64,000 nucleotides of DNA from assembly GCF_002090075.1 (NCBI RefSeq), contig NZ_BBRI01000004.1:186001-250000 (forward strand). Reading direction: 5' to 3'. Below, piece by piece: positions 35,342 through 43,530 of this stretch (positions are counted from its first letter, which is position 1; every line of letters begins with the position of its first letter). The translations under genes and the position numbers were made by a program. The notes under the pieces were generated by a model. That model saw only the letters and a list, made by a program, of their open reading frames with translations. It was not told the origin of the DNA and ran no database searches. This DNA is from Demequina sp. NBRC 110052 (lineage in GTDB: Bacteria; Actinomycetota; Actinomycetes; Actinomycetales; Demequinaceae).

Positions 35342-36308
35342 CCGTCCCACGCCGCCGCCCGCTCCCCGCGGGACGGTGGGGCGTGCAGGCGCGCGACCGC
35401 CGGCCGTGGCCCCGCAGCGGCGAACCGCACCCAGTTCCAGCCGTGAGTCCTCGGGCCGCGCCCCCGCGTCGGGCAGGTCCACGACGGTGACGACCGCGTC
35501 GGCAGGGCGGCCCGTGATCCGGGACGAGCCGTCGCCATGGCAGCGCGTCGTGCAGCCCGCGGGTGCGGTGACGCTGAGGCTGCAGGAGCGGCTGAAGGAG
35601 CGCACGAAGGCGGACCGCCGCCGGCTCGCGCAGGTGTGGGGCAAGCGCCTCGCAATCGTCGCGGCAGTGGTGGCGGTCGCGTGGGTGGTGGCGCTCTCGC
35701 CGGTGTTCCGGTTCGAGCAGCGCGCGGCCGAGGTGACGGGCGCGGGAACGTTCGTGGACATGACGATCGTCGACGCGGCCATCGCGGCCCACGACGGCGA
35801 GTCGCTCGTGCTGCTCGACGGCGGGCATCTCGAGGACCAGCTGCGCGAGGTGCCTGCGGTCGCCGACGCGCAGGTGGAGAAGGTGTGGCCCAAGGGCCTG
35901 CTCGTGACGCTCACGGCGCGCGAGCCGGTGGCGGCGATCCCGCAGGAGGACGGCACGTTCCTGTTGGTGGACGACGAGGCTGAGACGGTGTTCCGAGAGG
36001 AGGCACCCCCGGCGGACCTGCCGGTGGTGCAGGTGCCCGTGGCTGACGGCGCCCGCGTGCTCGCGGCGGTGCTCGGCGTGATCGACGAGCTGCCTGTGGA
36101 TCTGCGCGCGCGGGTGGAGAACATCGAGGCGCCGACCGAGGACTCGGTGCGCTTCACGCTGCGCGATGGACCCCAGGTCGAGTGGGGCGGGGTGGACGAG
36201 TCGGCCACCAAGGCGCAGGTGCTCGAGATCCTGCTCGCGTCGGAGGCTGCCGCGGGCGCGAAGGTGATCGATGTGTCCGCTCCGACGCTGCCGATCACCA
36301 CGTCGTGA
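35334..36308 (+). CDS. ftsQ: Cell division protein FtsQ
   Basis: Bitopic division protein that recruits FtsL/DivIC to the divisome. The 324-residue protein has a Pro/Arg/Thr-rich cytoplasmic region of about 100 residues, one membrane helix (about 104-122, RLAIVAAVVAVAWVVALSP), then a POTRA domain (FRFEQRAAEVTGAGTFVDMTIVDAAI) and an FtsQ beta domain (VEKVWPKGLLVTLTAREPVAAI). The ATG overlaps the murC stop. The cytoplasmic tail is longer than in E. coli FtsQ but usual for actinobacteria. A 156-bp gap with its own signals separates it from ftsZ. Confidence 0.92.
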   Translation: MTDRPTPPPAPRGTVGRAGARPPAVAPQRRTAPSSSRESSGRAPASGRSTTVTTASAGRPVIRDEPSPWQRVVQPAGAVTLRLQERLKERTKADRRRLAQVWGKRLAIVAAVVAVAWVVALSPVFRFEQRAAEVTGAGTFVDMTIVDAAIAAHDGESLVLLDGGHLEDQLREVPAVADAQVEKVWPKGLLVTLTAREPVAAIPQEDGTFLLVDDEAETVFREEAPPADLPVVQVPVADGARVLAAVLGVIDELPVDLRARVENIEAPTEDSVRFTLRDGPQVEWGGVDESATKAQVLEILLASEAAAGAKVIDVSAPTLPITTS

Positions 36309-36464
36309 GGCGGGCGCTGCCGCGCCGATCCGAGATTATTCGGCGACACGCGCGCGCCTGACGCGCATCGGGCCGATGCGCCCTTACCGTCGTGGTGGAA
36401 GAAGTTGACATAACTATAACCCTCATGTTGAAGGTTAAGGTTCAGGGCTCTAGGGGAGGCGACC
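36309..36464 (+). promoter_or_regulatory. ftsQ-ftsZ intergenic region with hairpin and likely ftsZ promoter
   Basis: This is the longest gap inside the dcw cluster. GCGCATCGG (36363-36371) and CCGATGCGC (36373-36381) form a perfect inverted repeat. An AT-rich island follows with TATAAC (36415-36420), an inverted repeat TAACC (36417-36421) / GGTTA (36433-36437) and a tandem AAGGTT pair (36431-36442), then AGGGGAGG before the ATG. I infer a separate ftsZ promoter here. TTGACA at 36405 has no matching -10 at normal spacing. Confidence 0.5.
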
Positions 36465-37637
36465 ATGGCCGCACCGCAGAACTACATCACCAATATCAAG
36501 GTCGTCGGCGTCGGCGGCGGTGGCGTCAATGCGGTCAACCGCATGATCGACGTCGGCCTCAAGGGCGCCGAGTTCATCGCGATCAACACCGACGCCCAGG
36601 CGCTGCTCATGTCCGACGCGGACGTGAAGCTCGACATCGGCCGCGAGCTCACGCGCGGACTCGGCGCGGGCGCCGACCCCGAGGTGGGTCGCAAGGCCGC
36701 CGAGGACCACGAGGACGAGATCGCTGAGGCCCTGCGCGGCGCCGACATGGTCTTCGTCACCGCAGGCGAGGGTGGCGGCACCGGCACGGGCGGCGCGCCC
36801 GTCGTCGCTCGCGTCGCGCGCTCGCTCGGCGCCCTCACCGTCGGCGTCGTGACGCGACCCTTCGGCTTCGAGGGCCGACGCCGCGCGGACCAGGCCGAGA
36901 CGGGCATCACGTCCCTGCGCAACGAGGTCGACACTCTCATCGTCATCCCGAACGACCGCCTGCTGGACATCAACGACTCGCAGCTGTCGGTGCTCGGCGC
37001 GTTCGCCGCCGCCGACCAGGTGCTGCAGGGCGGCGTGCAGGGCATCACCGACCTGATCACCACACCCGGTCTCATCAACGTCGACTTCAACGACGTCAAG
37101 TCCGTCATGCAGGGCGCGGGCACCGCGCTCATGGGAGTCAGCTCGGCACGCGGCGAGGCGCGCGCGCTCGAGGCCGCCGAGGGCGCGATCTCGTCGCCGC
37201 TGCTCGAGGCCTCGATCGAGGGCGCGCATGGCGTGCTGCTGTCGATCTCGGGCGGATCGAACCTCGGCATCCGCGAGGTCGAGTCCGCCGCGCGGCTCGT
37301 GCGCGAGGCGGCACACCCCGAGGCGAACATCATCTTCGGCACCGTCATCGATGACTCGCTCGGCGACGAGCTGCGCATCACCGTGATCGCGGCGGGCTTC
37401 GACGGCGGCGCGCCGCCGTACCGTGCGCACGAGGGCGCGCTCGGCGCAGTCGACGGCGTGGCCCCCGCGCCCGCCGCCGAGGCGCTCGAGCCAGTCGATG
37501 CGCCCGTCGAGAAGTCGGCGATCCCCACGCCCATCGAGGCCGATGACGACGAGCCCGCTCCCGTCACCGACACCATCCACGTGCGCCCCACCGTCGCATC
37601 CTCGGACGAGCTCGACGTGCCGGAGTTCCTCCGATAG
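36465..37637 (+). CDS. ftsZ: Cell division GTPase FtsZ
   Basis: Tubulin homologue that forms the Z ring. The 390-residue protein has [18 protein letters not shown] at the N-terminus, the tubulin signature [13 protein letters not shown], the T7 loop region [11 protein letters not shown] and [17 protein letters not shown] variable acidic linker of about 60 residues (from residue 320) leads to the conserved C-terminal tip [10 protein letters not shown], which binds SepF and other partners. AGGGGAGG precedes the ATG. pgeF and sepF follow on the same strand. Confidence 0.98.
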   Translation: MAAPQNYITNIKVVGVGGGGVNAVNRMIDVGLKGAEFIAINTDAQALLMSDADVKLDIGRELTRGLGAGADPEVGRKAAEDHEDEIAEALRGADMVFVTAGEGGGTGTGGAPVVARVARSLGALTVGVVTRPFGFEGRRRADQAETGITSLRNEVDTLIVIPNDRLLDINDSQLSVLGAFAAADQVLQGGVQGITDLITTPGLINVDFNDVKSVMQGAGTALMGVSSARGEARALEAAEGAISSPLLEASIEGAHGVLLSISGGSNLGIREVESAARLVREAAHPEANIIFGTVIDDSLGDELRITVIAAGFDGGAPPYRAHEGALGAVDGVAPAPAAEALEPVDAPVEKSAIPTPIEADDDEPAPVTDTIHVRPTVASSDELDVPEFLR

Positions 37638-37660
37638 CGCACACGCCGCGAGGCAGCGCG

Positions 37661-38392
37661 ATGGGCTCCGGCGAGACAATCGACGCCGGACTGCCCGTCA
37701 CGGCGTTCTTCACGACGCGCCACGGCGGCGTCTCCGTGGGCCCGTATGGCGCGCTGAATCTCGCGACCCACGTGGGCGACACGCCCGATGCGGTGGCCCG
37801 CAACCGTGACCTCGTCGCGGAGCGGGCCGGAGCCCCGATCACGTTCCTGACCGCGGAGCACGGCATCGCGGTCGCGCGCCTCACCGAGCCCCTCGACCGC
37901 GCACCCGCAGCGGACGTGCTCGTCACTGACACGCCGGGGGTGGCGCTCGCAGCCATCGCCGCGGACTGCGTGCCGCTGCTGCTTCACGACTCCGCGACGG
38001 GCGCCGTCGCCGCGGCGCACGTGGGCCGCGAGGGACTGTACCTCGGGGCTGTCGACTCGGCCGTGGCCGCGCTGCTCGACCTGCGTGCGGCAGGCGTGAG
38101 CGGCGAGATCTCGGCCGCCATCGGCCCCGCGATCTGTGGTGCCTGCTACGAGGTCCCGCTCGAGATGCGCGAGCGCGTGGCGGAGCGGCACCCGGCGGCG
38201 CGCGCGAGCACGCGCGCAGGCACCCCGTCGCTCGACCTCCCGCGCGCGACAGAGACGCGACTCGCCGAGCTGGGAGCGGCGCAGATCGCGCGCCAGCGGG
38301 CGTGCACGCTCGAGACGCCGGACCTGTTCTCGCACCGCCGCGACGGCGTGACGGGAAGGCATGCAGGCGTCATCGTCTGCGAGGCTCGCTAG
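37661..38392 (+). CDS. pgeF: PgeF/YfiH-family purine nucleoside phosphorylase (multicopper-oxidase-like)
   Basis: 243-residue protein of the YfiH family, usual neighbour of ftsZ and sepF in Gram-positives. Reported activities are zinc-dependent purine nucleoside phosphorolysis/adenosine deamination; in E. coli PgeF removes a wrongly incorporated L-Ser from a peptidoglycan precursor. Motifs: FFTTRHGGVS, LTAEHG, AADCVPLLLHD, and AIGPAICGACYEV. The usual HAGWRG metal loop reads HVGREG. ATG lies 23 nt after ftsZ. Confidence 0.88.
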   Translation: MGSGETIDAGLPVTAFFTTRHGGVSVGPYGALNLATHVGDTPDAVARNRDLVAERAGAPITFLTAEHGIAVARLTEPLDRAPAADVLVTDTPGVALAAIAADCVPLLLHDSATGAVAAAHVGREGLYLGAVDSAVAALLDLRAAGVSGEISAAIGPAICGACYEVPLEMRERVAERHPAARASTRAGTPSLDLPRATETRLAELGAAQIARQRACTLETPDLFSHRRDGVTGRHAGVIVCEAR

Positions 38393-38472
38393 CGGCGTGT
38401 CGGTCCCGGTGCGCGCCCGATGCGCGAACTACCGTGAAGCACACAGGCCCTGCACTATCTAAGGAGAAGGGG

Positions 38473-38967
38473 ATGGCCATGGGCGCAATGCGCAAGGCGA
38501 TTCAGTACCTCGGCTTCGACGTCTCCGACCACGAGGACTACGACTACGCCGAGGACGAGCTCGCGCCGGTCACCAACCTTCACGACGTCTCCGCCGCCCG
38601 CGAGCAGCACGCCCGCACCGGCGCGACCAGCGCCGTCAAGGCGCATCGCGCCGAGCGTCAGCACGTCGCACCCGTCGCGCCGACGGACCTGCGCCGCATC
38701 CAGACCATCAAGCCGCGCACCTACAACGACGCGCGACTCATCGGCGAGGCCTTCCGCGAGGGCGTGCCGGTGATCATGAACCTCACCGAGATGTCCGACG
38801 CGGATGCCAAGCGCCTCGTCGACTTCTCTGCGGGTCTGTCCTTCGGCCTGCACGGCTCGATCGAGCGCGTCACCACGTCGGTGTTCCTGCTGTCGCCGGC
38901 GCACGTGGAGATCGGCTACGACACTGAGTCGCACCAGAACGACCAGGCGTTCTACAACCAGGCCTGA
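38473..38967 (+). CDS. sepF: Cell division protein SepF
   Basis: Anchors FtsZ to the membrane; the main FtsZ partner in actinobacteria. The 164-residue protein has an N-terminal amphipathic helix (MRKAIQYLGF), an acidic linker, and the C-terminal SepF domain (TIKPRTYNDARLIGEAFREGVPVIMNL, DAKRLVDFSAGLSFGL, VFLLSPAHVEI). AAGGAG is 6 nt before ATG 38473; ATGs at 38479 and 38488 are possible. A strong hairpin follows. Confidence 0.94.
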   Translation: MAMGAMRKAIQYLGFDVSDHEDYDYAEDELAPVTNLHDVSAAREQHARTGATSAVKAHRAERQHVAPVAPTDLRRIQTIKPRTYNDARLIGEAFREGVPVIMNLTEMSDADAKRLVDFSAGLSFGLHGSIERVTTSVFLLSPAHVEIGYDTESHQNDQAFYNQA

Positions 38968-38978
38968 CGCACACGTCA

Positions 38979-39007
38979 CGACGCCCCCGCCCGCGGCGGG
39001 GGCGTCG
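38979..39007 (+). terminator. Strong hairpin after sepF
   Basis: A perfect 13-bp stem, CGACGCCCCCGCC (38979-38991) with GGCGGGGGCGTCG (38995-39007), and a 3-nt loop. It starts 11 nt after the sepF stop. Confidence 0.65.
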
Positions 39008-39019
39008 TCGTGCGTCAGT

Positions 39020-39025
39020 TAGGCT
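39020..39025 (+). promoter_or_regulatory. Putative -10 for a leaderless yggT transcript
   Basis: TAGGCT, then CATCGC, then GTG. Directly follows the sepF terminator, so an independent promoter here makes sense. Confidence 0.45.
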
Positions 39026-39031
39026 CATCGC

Positions 39032-39322
39032 GTGAATGTGATCGTCCAAGTCCTGCAGACCCTGGTGTTCCTGTTCGTCCTGTTCCTTTTGGGGCGCGTG
39101 GTGCTCAGCTGGGTGACGATGCTCGCGCGCGACTGGCGGCCCTCGGGCGCGTCTCTCTTCGTCGTGGAGGCGATCTACACCGTGACCGACCCGCCCGTGA
39201 AGTTCGTGCGCAGGATCATCCCGCCGCTCACGATCGGGCAGATCCGCTTCGACGTCGCGATCATCGTGCTGTTCTTCGCCTGCTACTTCGTGAACATCGC
39301 GCTGGCGCTCATCCAGGTGTGA
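39032..39322 (+). CDS. YggT-family membrane protein
   Basis: 96-residue protein with two membrane helices (about residues 4-24 and 73-93) joined by a cytoplasmic loop with VVLSWVTMLARDW and EAIYTVTDPPVKFVRRIIPP, the hallmark of the YggT family. It lies between sepF and divIVA in most Gram-positives; in some species it affects division or osmotic tolerance, but the mechanism is unknown. GTG start with a -10-like TAGGCT 6 nt upstream. Confidence 0.92.
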   Translation: MNVIVQVLQTLVFLFVLFLLGRVVLSWVTMLARDWRPSGASLFVVEAIYTVTDPPVKFVRRIIPPLTIGQIRFDVAIIVLFFACYFVNIALALIQV

Positions 39323-39394
39323 GCCGCCTCGGCGGGGCGCCCGCGCCTCGCCTGGCCCGCACGGAACTCAAGTGCAGGCCGATACGTAAGTGAG

Positions 39395-39400
39395 TAGAGT
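39395..39400 (+). promoter_or_regulatory. Putative divIVA -10
   Basis: TAGAGT about 50 nt before the divIVA ATG. The leader carries AAGGGGGT as ribosome site. The -35 is weak. Confidence 0.35.
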
Positions 39401-39449
39401 GACCGATATGACTCGTCCGGCATCACCGGGCACCGCAAGGGGGTAACCC

Positions 39450-40862
39450 ATGGCACTGCTGACCGCCGAGGATGTCCTGAACAAGGCTTTCTCCAAGACG
39501 AAGTACCGCGAGGGCTTCGACCAGGACGAGGTGGACGACTTCCTCGATGAGGTCGCGCACACGATCTCCGTGCTGACCGCGGAGCGCGACGACCTCGCGC
39601 AGCGACTTGCTGCGGCGCAGGCCGCCGGGCCCGCCGCCGCAGCGCCTGTCGCTGCTGCGGCTCCCGCCCCCGCGGGCACCGAGGCGTCGTCGCTGCTCGA
39701 GGCCGCGACGGACCCGAACCCGCCGGCCGCGACGGACATGATCGCCATGGCGCAGAAGCTCCAGGCGGAGTACGTCACCGCGGGCGAGGAGGAGAAGGAG
39801 CGCATCCTCGAGCAGGCGCGCGCCAAGGCCGACGAGATCGTCGCGCGCGCCGAGGGCGATGCGCAGGCTCGCATCGATGCGCTCGCGTCGGAGCGGTCCG
39901 AGGTGGAGCGCAAGATCGACGACCTGCGCCGCTTCGAGCGTGACTACCGTGCGCGCCTGAAGACGTACCTTGAGAACCTCCTGGGCGACCTCGATCACGG
40001 CACGGTGCCCACGGGCGTCGCGGCGTCAGGGCCCGCCTTCGCCGCAGCCGTCGTCGAGTCCGGCGATGACGCGGTGGCTGCTTCGGAGCCCGTGACGGAC
40101 GAGGCCGAGGACGAGTCGGTCGACGAGCCCGTCGGCGAGGGCTACGACGCGCCCGCCGCGTCGTGGGACGCCCCGTCCGAGGAGGCAACCCAGGAGGCGA
40201 CCGAGGAGGCTGTCGACGAGCCCGCTCCCGCCACGCCCTCGACCCCGTGGGCGACCGCGGTGCCGGCCGTTCCCGCGGACGAGGAGCCGTCGTTCGACGA
40301 GAGTGCCGAGGCCGGAGCTGAGGGCGAGGCCGTCGAGGAGTCCGCCGCGCCCGAGCAGCCCGCATGGCAGGGCTATCAGCCGCGCGCGTTCGCCCCGGTC
40401 GCGGAGGAGTCCGAGCCCGAGGCCCCGGCCGAGGAGCAGCCAGCGCCCGCGCCGCAGCCCTTCGCGGGCTTCACGCCGCAGCCCATGGCCGCCGAGCCCG
40501 AGCCGGAGCCGCAGCAGGAGGCTGCGCCGGAGACCCCGGCGTCGGGCGGGTACCAGCCGCAGTCCTTCGAGGCTCCGCAGGCGCCCCAGGCTCCTCAGGC
40601 GCCTGTGCGCCAGAGCCTGCAGGGGTTCGGCGCGCCGGCCGCACAGGAGCCCGCCGCACCGGCGGAGCCGCCCACGTACACCGCCCCGACGCCCGTGACC
40701 CCGTCGTGGGCCCCGACCACGGGTGTGACGCCCACGGCTGCCCAGCCGGCGGTCGAGGAGCCGGAGGAGAAGGCTGAGGAGTCGGAGGGTCAGGCGAGCC
40801 CGGACATCTACGACATCCGCGCGATCTTCGGCGAGGTCAATCCCCGCGACACGGATCGCTGA
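39450..40862 (+). CDS. divIVA: Polar growth and division protein DivIVA (Wag31-type) with long tail
   Basis: Coiled-coil scaffold that marks poles and septa and directs wall growth in actinobacteria. The membrane-binding N-terminus is clear (LLTAEDVLNKAFSKTKYREG, then FDQDEVDDFLDEVAHTI). After an Ala/Pro linker, a second coiled coil runs from about residue 97 to 182 (EEEKERILEQARAKADEIVA). A tail of about 280 residues follows, rich in Glu, Pro, Ala and Gln, with repeated units around aromatic residues (GYQPRAF, FAGFTPQPM, GYQPQSF, LQGFGAP), and ends in a conserved-looking tip SPDIYDIRAIFGEV. At 470 residues it is far longer than mycobacterial Wag31 (about 260). Confidence 0.93.
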   Translation: MALLTAEDVLNKAFSKTKYREGFDQDEVDDFLDEVAHTISVLTAERDDLAQRLAAAQAAGPAAAAPVAAAAPAPAGTEASSLLEAATDPNPPAATDMIAMAQKLQAEYVTAGEEEKERILEQARAKADEIVARAEGDAQARIDALASERSEVERKIDDLRRFERDYRARLKTYLENLLGDLDHGTVPTGVAASGPAFAAAVVESGDDAVAASEPVTDEAEDESVDEPVGEGYDAPAASWDAPSEEATQEATEEAVDEPAPATPSTPWATAVPAVPADEEPSFDESAEAGAEGEAVEESAAPEQPAWQGYQPRAFAPVAEESEPEAPAEEQPAPAPQPFAGFTPQPMAAEPEPEPQQEAAPETPASGGYQPQSFEAPQAPQAPQAPVRQSLQGFGAPAAQEPAAPAEPPTYTAPTPVTPSWAPTTGVTPTAAQPAVEEPEEKAEESEGQASPDIYDIRAIFGEVNPRDTDR

Positions 40863-40918
40863 GACATCGCCCACGGGGGCGGTCGGGCCTGACGGTCCGC
40901 CCGCCCCCGTGGCATGTC
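40863..40918 (+). terminator. Strong hairpin after divIVA
   Basis: CCACGGGGGCGG (40871-40882) pairs perfectly with CCGCCCCCGTGG (40901-40912). A lower stem GACAT/ATGTC (40863-40867, 40914-40918) extends it. Starts right at the divIVA stop. Confidence 0.7.
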
Positions 40919-40972
40919 CGGCGTGGGCTCGTCGCGCGCTGTACGCCCTCGGCTGAGCCCGCGCGTCGCACT

Positions 40973-41001
40973 TTGCCGCAGATGCGAATACGGACTAGTC
41001 T
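40973..41001 (+). promoter_or_regulatory. Putative promoter of the traR/dksA-like gene
   Basis: TTGCCG (40973-40978), 17 nt, TAGTCT (40996-41001). The start point would be about 20 nt before the ATG, with AAGAGG as ribosome site. Confidence 0.45.
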
Positions 41002-41028
41002 CGCGTCACTACCGAGAAGAGGTGTGCC

Positions 41029-41481
41029 ATGACGAGCACGGACGTGACGCTGATCGAGGTCGACCCGGCCGACGTCAAGGCGTCGGACGTGAAGACCATG
41101 CCGGTGCGCGACAACGAGGAGGCCTGGAAGGTCGCCGAGGTGCGCGACATCGTGAAGACGCTCACCGCTGATGTGGCGCGCCTGCTCGAGGAGCTGAGCG
41201 AGAACGAGCACGAGCTCGACGATCTGCTCCACACCTCGGAGGGCGCGGGAGACGACCAGGCAGACGCGGGCTCGACTGCGCTCGAGCGCGAGCAGGAGAT
41301 GTCGATCGTCAACAACACCCGCGAGATGCTGCAGGCGAGCGTCGACGCGCTGCGCCGTGTCAAGGCCGGCACGTTCGGCACCTGCCAGTCGTGCGGAGGA
41401 GCGGTCGGCAAGGCACGCCTGCAGGCGTTCCCGCGCGCGACCCTGTGCGTGACCTGCAAGCAGCGCGAGGAGCGTCGTTGA
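41029..41481 (+). CDS. TraR/DksA-family zinc-finger protein
   Basis: 150-residue protein. An N-terminal coiled-coil region (residues about 30-110, with DVARLLEELSENEHELDDLL) is followed by the DksA/TraR C4 zinc finger (GTFGTCQSCGGAVGKARLQAF, then CVTCK). Family members bind the RNA polymerase secondary channel; the DxxDxA tip of true DksA is not evident, so the effect on transcription is uncertain. Often found just before lspA in actinobacteria, and here its stop overlaps the lspA TTG. Confidence 0.88.
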   Translation: MTSTDVTLIEVDPADVKASDVKTMPVRDNEEAWKVAEVRDIVKTLTADVARLLEELSENEHELDDLLHTSEGAGDDQADAGSTALEREQEMSIVNNTREMLQASVDALRRVKAGTFGTCQSCGGAVGKARLQAFPRATLCVTCKQREERR

Positions 41482-41993
41482 CGCTGCGGCCGGCCTTCTG
41501 GCTGGTCGCCGCCGGAGTGGTGGTCGCTGACCAGGCGACCAAGCAGTGGACGCTGTCCGCCCTCGAGGAGGGCGAGCGCGTTCCGGTCATCGGCGATCTG
41601 CTGTCGATCCAGCTCGTCTTCAACTCGGGGGCCGCGTTCTCGGTCGGTGACGAGCGCACGTGGATTCTGACGATCGTCGCCCTCGTGCTGACCGCCGGCA
41701 TCGCCTGGTACGCGCGGCGCGCGAACGGCAGGATCCCCCTGCTGATCTTCGCGCTCGGCCTGGGTGGCGCGATCGGGAACCTGATCGACCGCCTCTTCCG
41801 CCAGCCCTCGTTCGGCGAGGGGCACGTGGTGGACATGATCAACTACGCCGACTTCTTCGTGGGCAATGTGGCGGACATCGCGATCGTGGGCGCCGCAGCC
41901 TGGGGAGTGCTCTACGCGATGACCCGAGGGTCGCTGCTGAAGCCGGATCCCGCCCCGGAGGCCGTGGCCGAGGAGCCGTCCGAGAGTGCCTGA
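41478..41993 (+). CDS. lspA: Lipoprotein signal peptidase LspA
   Basis: Aspartyl protease that cuts the signal peptide of prolipoproteins after diacylglyceryl transfer. The 171-residue protein has four membrane helices and the conserved motifs [28 protein letters not shown] (first catalytic Asp) and [19 protein letters not shown] (second Asp). I use TTG at 41478, which overlaps the upstream stop and has GAGGAG 5 nt before it; no ATG or GTG fits the family N-terminus. The window also contains one clear lipoprotein (62946). Confidence 0.93.
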   Translation: MTLRPAFWLVAAGVVVADQATKQWTLSALEEGERVPVIGDLLSIQLVFNSGAAFSVGDERTWILTIVALVLTAGIAWYARRANGRIPLLIFALGLGGAIGNLIDRLFRQPSFGEGHVVDMINYADFFVGNVADIAIVGAAAWGVLYAMTRGSLLKPDPAPEAVAEEPSESA

Positions 41994-42903
41994 GACGCGC
42001 TACCTGCCGGTGCCCGACGCGGTTGTGGGGGAGCGCGCTGACGCGGGCCTCGCGCGAATGCTGGGCCTGTCGCGCACCAAGGCCGCCGACCTCCTTGAGT
42101 CCGGCGCCGCGGTGCTCGACGGTCGCGTGCTCGGCAAGTCCGATCGCCTGAGCGACGGCATCCTCGCCGTCGATATCCCGGACGAGCGCGAGCCGGGCCC
42201 GGAGCCTGAGATCCCCGGGGGCCTCAAGATCGTGCACGAGGACGAGGACCTCGTGGTCGTCGACAAGCCCGTGGGCGTCGCCGCCCACCCCTCGCCAGGC
42301 TGGACCGGTCCCACGGTTGTGGGAGGACTCGCGTCGGCCGGTGTGAGGCTCGCCGAGGCCGGGCCGCCGGAGCGCCAGGGCATCGTGCACCGCCTGGACG
42401 TCGGCACCTCGGGGCTGATGGCGGTCGCGAAGTCGGTCCCCGCGTACTCCGCGCTCAAGCGTGCGTTCAAGGAGCGCACGGTCGAGAAGATCTATCACGC
42501 TGTCGCGCAGGGCCACCTGGACCCCACCGAGGGCACCATCGACGCCCCGATCGGCAGGCACCCGCACTCCGACTGGAAGTTCGCGGTCGTCGAGGGCGGC
42601 AAGCCCTCGGTGACTCACTATGAGGTCCTCGAGATGTTCCCGGCGGCGTCCTTGCTCGAGATCCACCTGGAGACGGGGCGCACGCATCAGATCCGCGTGC
42701 ACATGGCCGCGATGAAGCATCCCCTCGCGGGCGACCTCACGTACGGTGCGGACCCGGTCCTTGCACAGCGGCTCGGGCTGAGCCGCCAGTGGCTTCACGC
42801 TCAGGAGCTCGCGTTCGAGCATCCGACGCGCGGCGGCGAGGTGAGGGTGCGCTCGGAGTACCCCGACGATCTCGCCAGCGCATTGGAGACCCTGAGAGGC
42901 TGA
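41986..42903 (+). CDS. RluD-family pseudouridine synthase
   Basis: Makes pseudouridine in 23S rRNA (RluD type: U1911/1915/1917 in E. coli, target here inferred). The 305-residue protein has an N-terminal S4 RNA-binding domain ([24 protein letters not shown]), the catalytic motif [11 protein letters not shown] with its Asp, [13 protein letters not shown], and [13 protein letters not shown] overlaps lspA by 8 nt; lspA-rluD pairing is widely conserved. Followed 1 nt later by the acetyltransferase gene. Confidence 0.92.
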   Translation: MPETRYLPVPDAVVGERADAGLARMLGLSRTKAADLLESGAAVLDGRVLGKSDRLSDGILAVDIPDEREPGPEPEIPGGLKIVHEDEDLVVVDKPVGVAAHPSPGWTGPTVVGGLASAGVRLAEAGPPERQGIVHRLDVGTSGLMAVAKSVPAYSALKRAFKERTVEKIYHAVAQGHLDPTEGTIDAPIGRHPHSDWKFAVVEGGKPSVTHYEVLEMFPAASLLEIHLETGRTHQIRVHMAAMKHPLAGDLTYGADPVLAQRLGLSRQWLHAQELAFEHPTRGGEVRVRSEYPDDLASALETLRG

Positions 42904-42904
42904 C

Positions 42905-43414
42905 ATGCACGTGGTCCCCGTCGTCACCGAGCAGCAGTTCGAGGAGGCGCTCGCGCTGCGCATCGCGGTGTTCGTCGACGAGCAGGGCGTGGACCCGGAC
43001 TCTGAGCGCGACGACATCGACGACGACCCGCGCACGCTGCACGCTCTGTGCTACGCGGACACGGGCGCGTTGCTGGGCGTGGGGCGCCTGGTCGCGCCCG
43101 GCACCGACACCGCGCATGGCGCGGGCGCCGGCCTGGGGGCGATGAGTCCGGACGTGCCGCACATCGGGCGCGTGGCCGTGGGAATCGAGGGGCGCGGCGC
43201 GGGTGCCGGCACCGCGCTGATGGCGTTCCTCGAGGCCGAGGCTCTCGCGCGCTTCGGTGAGGAGGGTGCGGTGCGCGTCGAGCTCAGCGCGCAGGATCAG
43301 GCGATGCCTTTCTACGCCCGCCTGGGTTACGAGACGTTCGGCGAGGGATACCTCGACGAGGGCATCGGGCACCACGACGCGTTCAAGATCGTCCGCGCAC
43401 CCCACACCCCTTGA
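42905..43414 (+). CDS. GNAT-family N-acetyltransferase
   Basis: 169-residue GNAT protein. The N-terminus FEEALALRIAVFVDEQGVDPDSE and the acetyl-CoA site (HIGRVAVGIEGRGAGAGTALM) resemble the ElaA/YjcF-type GNAT group. LSAQDQAMPFYARLGYETFG is the typical C-terminal motif. Substrate unknown. Its ATG is 1 nt after the pseudouridine-synthase stop, so the genes are co-transcribed. Confidence 0.88.
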   Translation: MHVVPVVTEQQFEEALALRIAVFVDEQGVDPDSERDDIDDDPRTLHALCYADTGALLGVGRLVAPGTDTAHGAGAGLGAMSPDVPHIGRVAVGIEGRGAGAGTALMAFLEAEALARFGEEGAVRVELSAQDQAMPFYARLGYETFGEGYLDEGIGHHDAFKIVRAPHTP

Positions 43415-43419
43415 CAGTC

Positions 43420-43499
43420 CGAACCAATCTCCCGGCGACTCGCCGATCCACCGCCCGACGCGGCGGTCGGGGCCGGGGTGTCGCTTCCGAGTTGGTTCG
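43420..43499. terminator. Convergent terminator region with outer and inner inverted repeats
   Basis: CGAACCAA (43420-43427) and TTGGTTCG (43492-43499) bracket an inner hairpin CCCGAC (43454-43459) / GTCGGG (43466-43471). The region lies between the acetyltransferase (+) and the hydrolase (-). Confidence 0.45.
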
Positions 43500-43530
43500 C
43501 TCTGTCGGTGGGGCAGGGCGGGAGAGCAGG

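Noticed and set aside
36345-36349. GACAC as a WhiA binding site before ftsZ
   Set aside because: A single 5-bp match in GC-rich DNA is expected often by chance; no second copy or partner site was seen nearby.
36405-36410. TTGACA as the -35 of an ftsZ promoter
   Set aside because: The hexamer 17 nt downstream is TTGAAG; no acceptable -10 at 16-18 nt. TATAAC is only 4 nt away, so the two cannot form one promoter.
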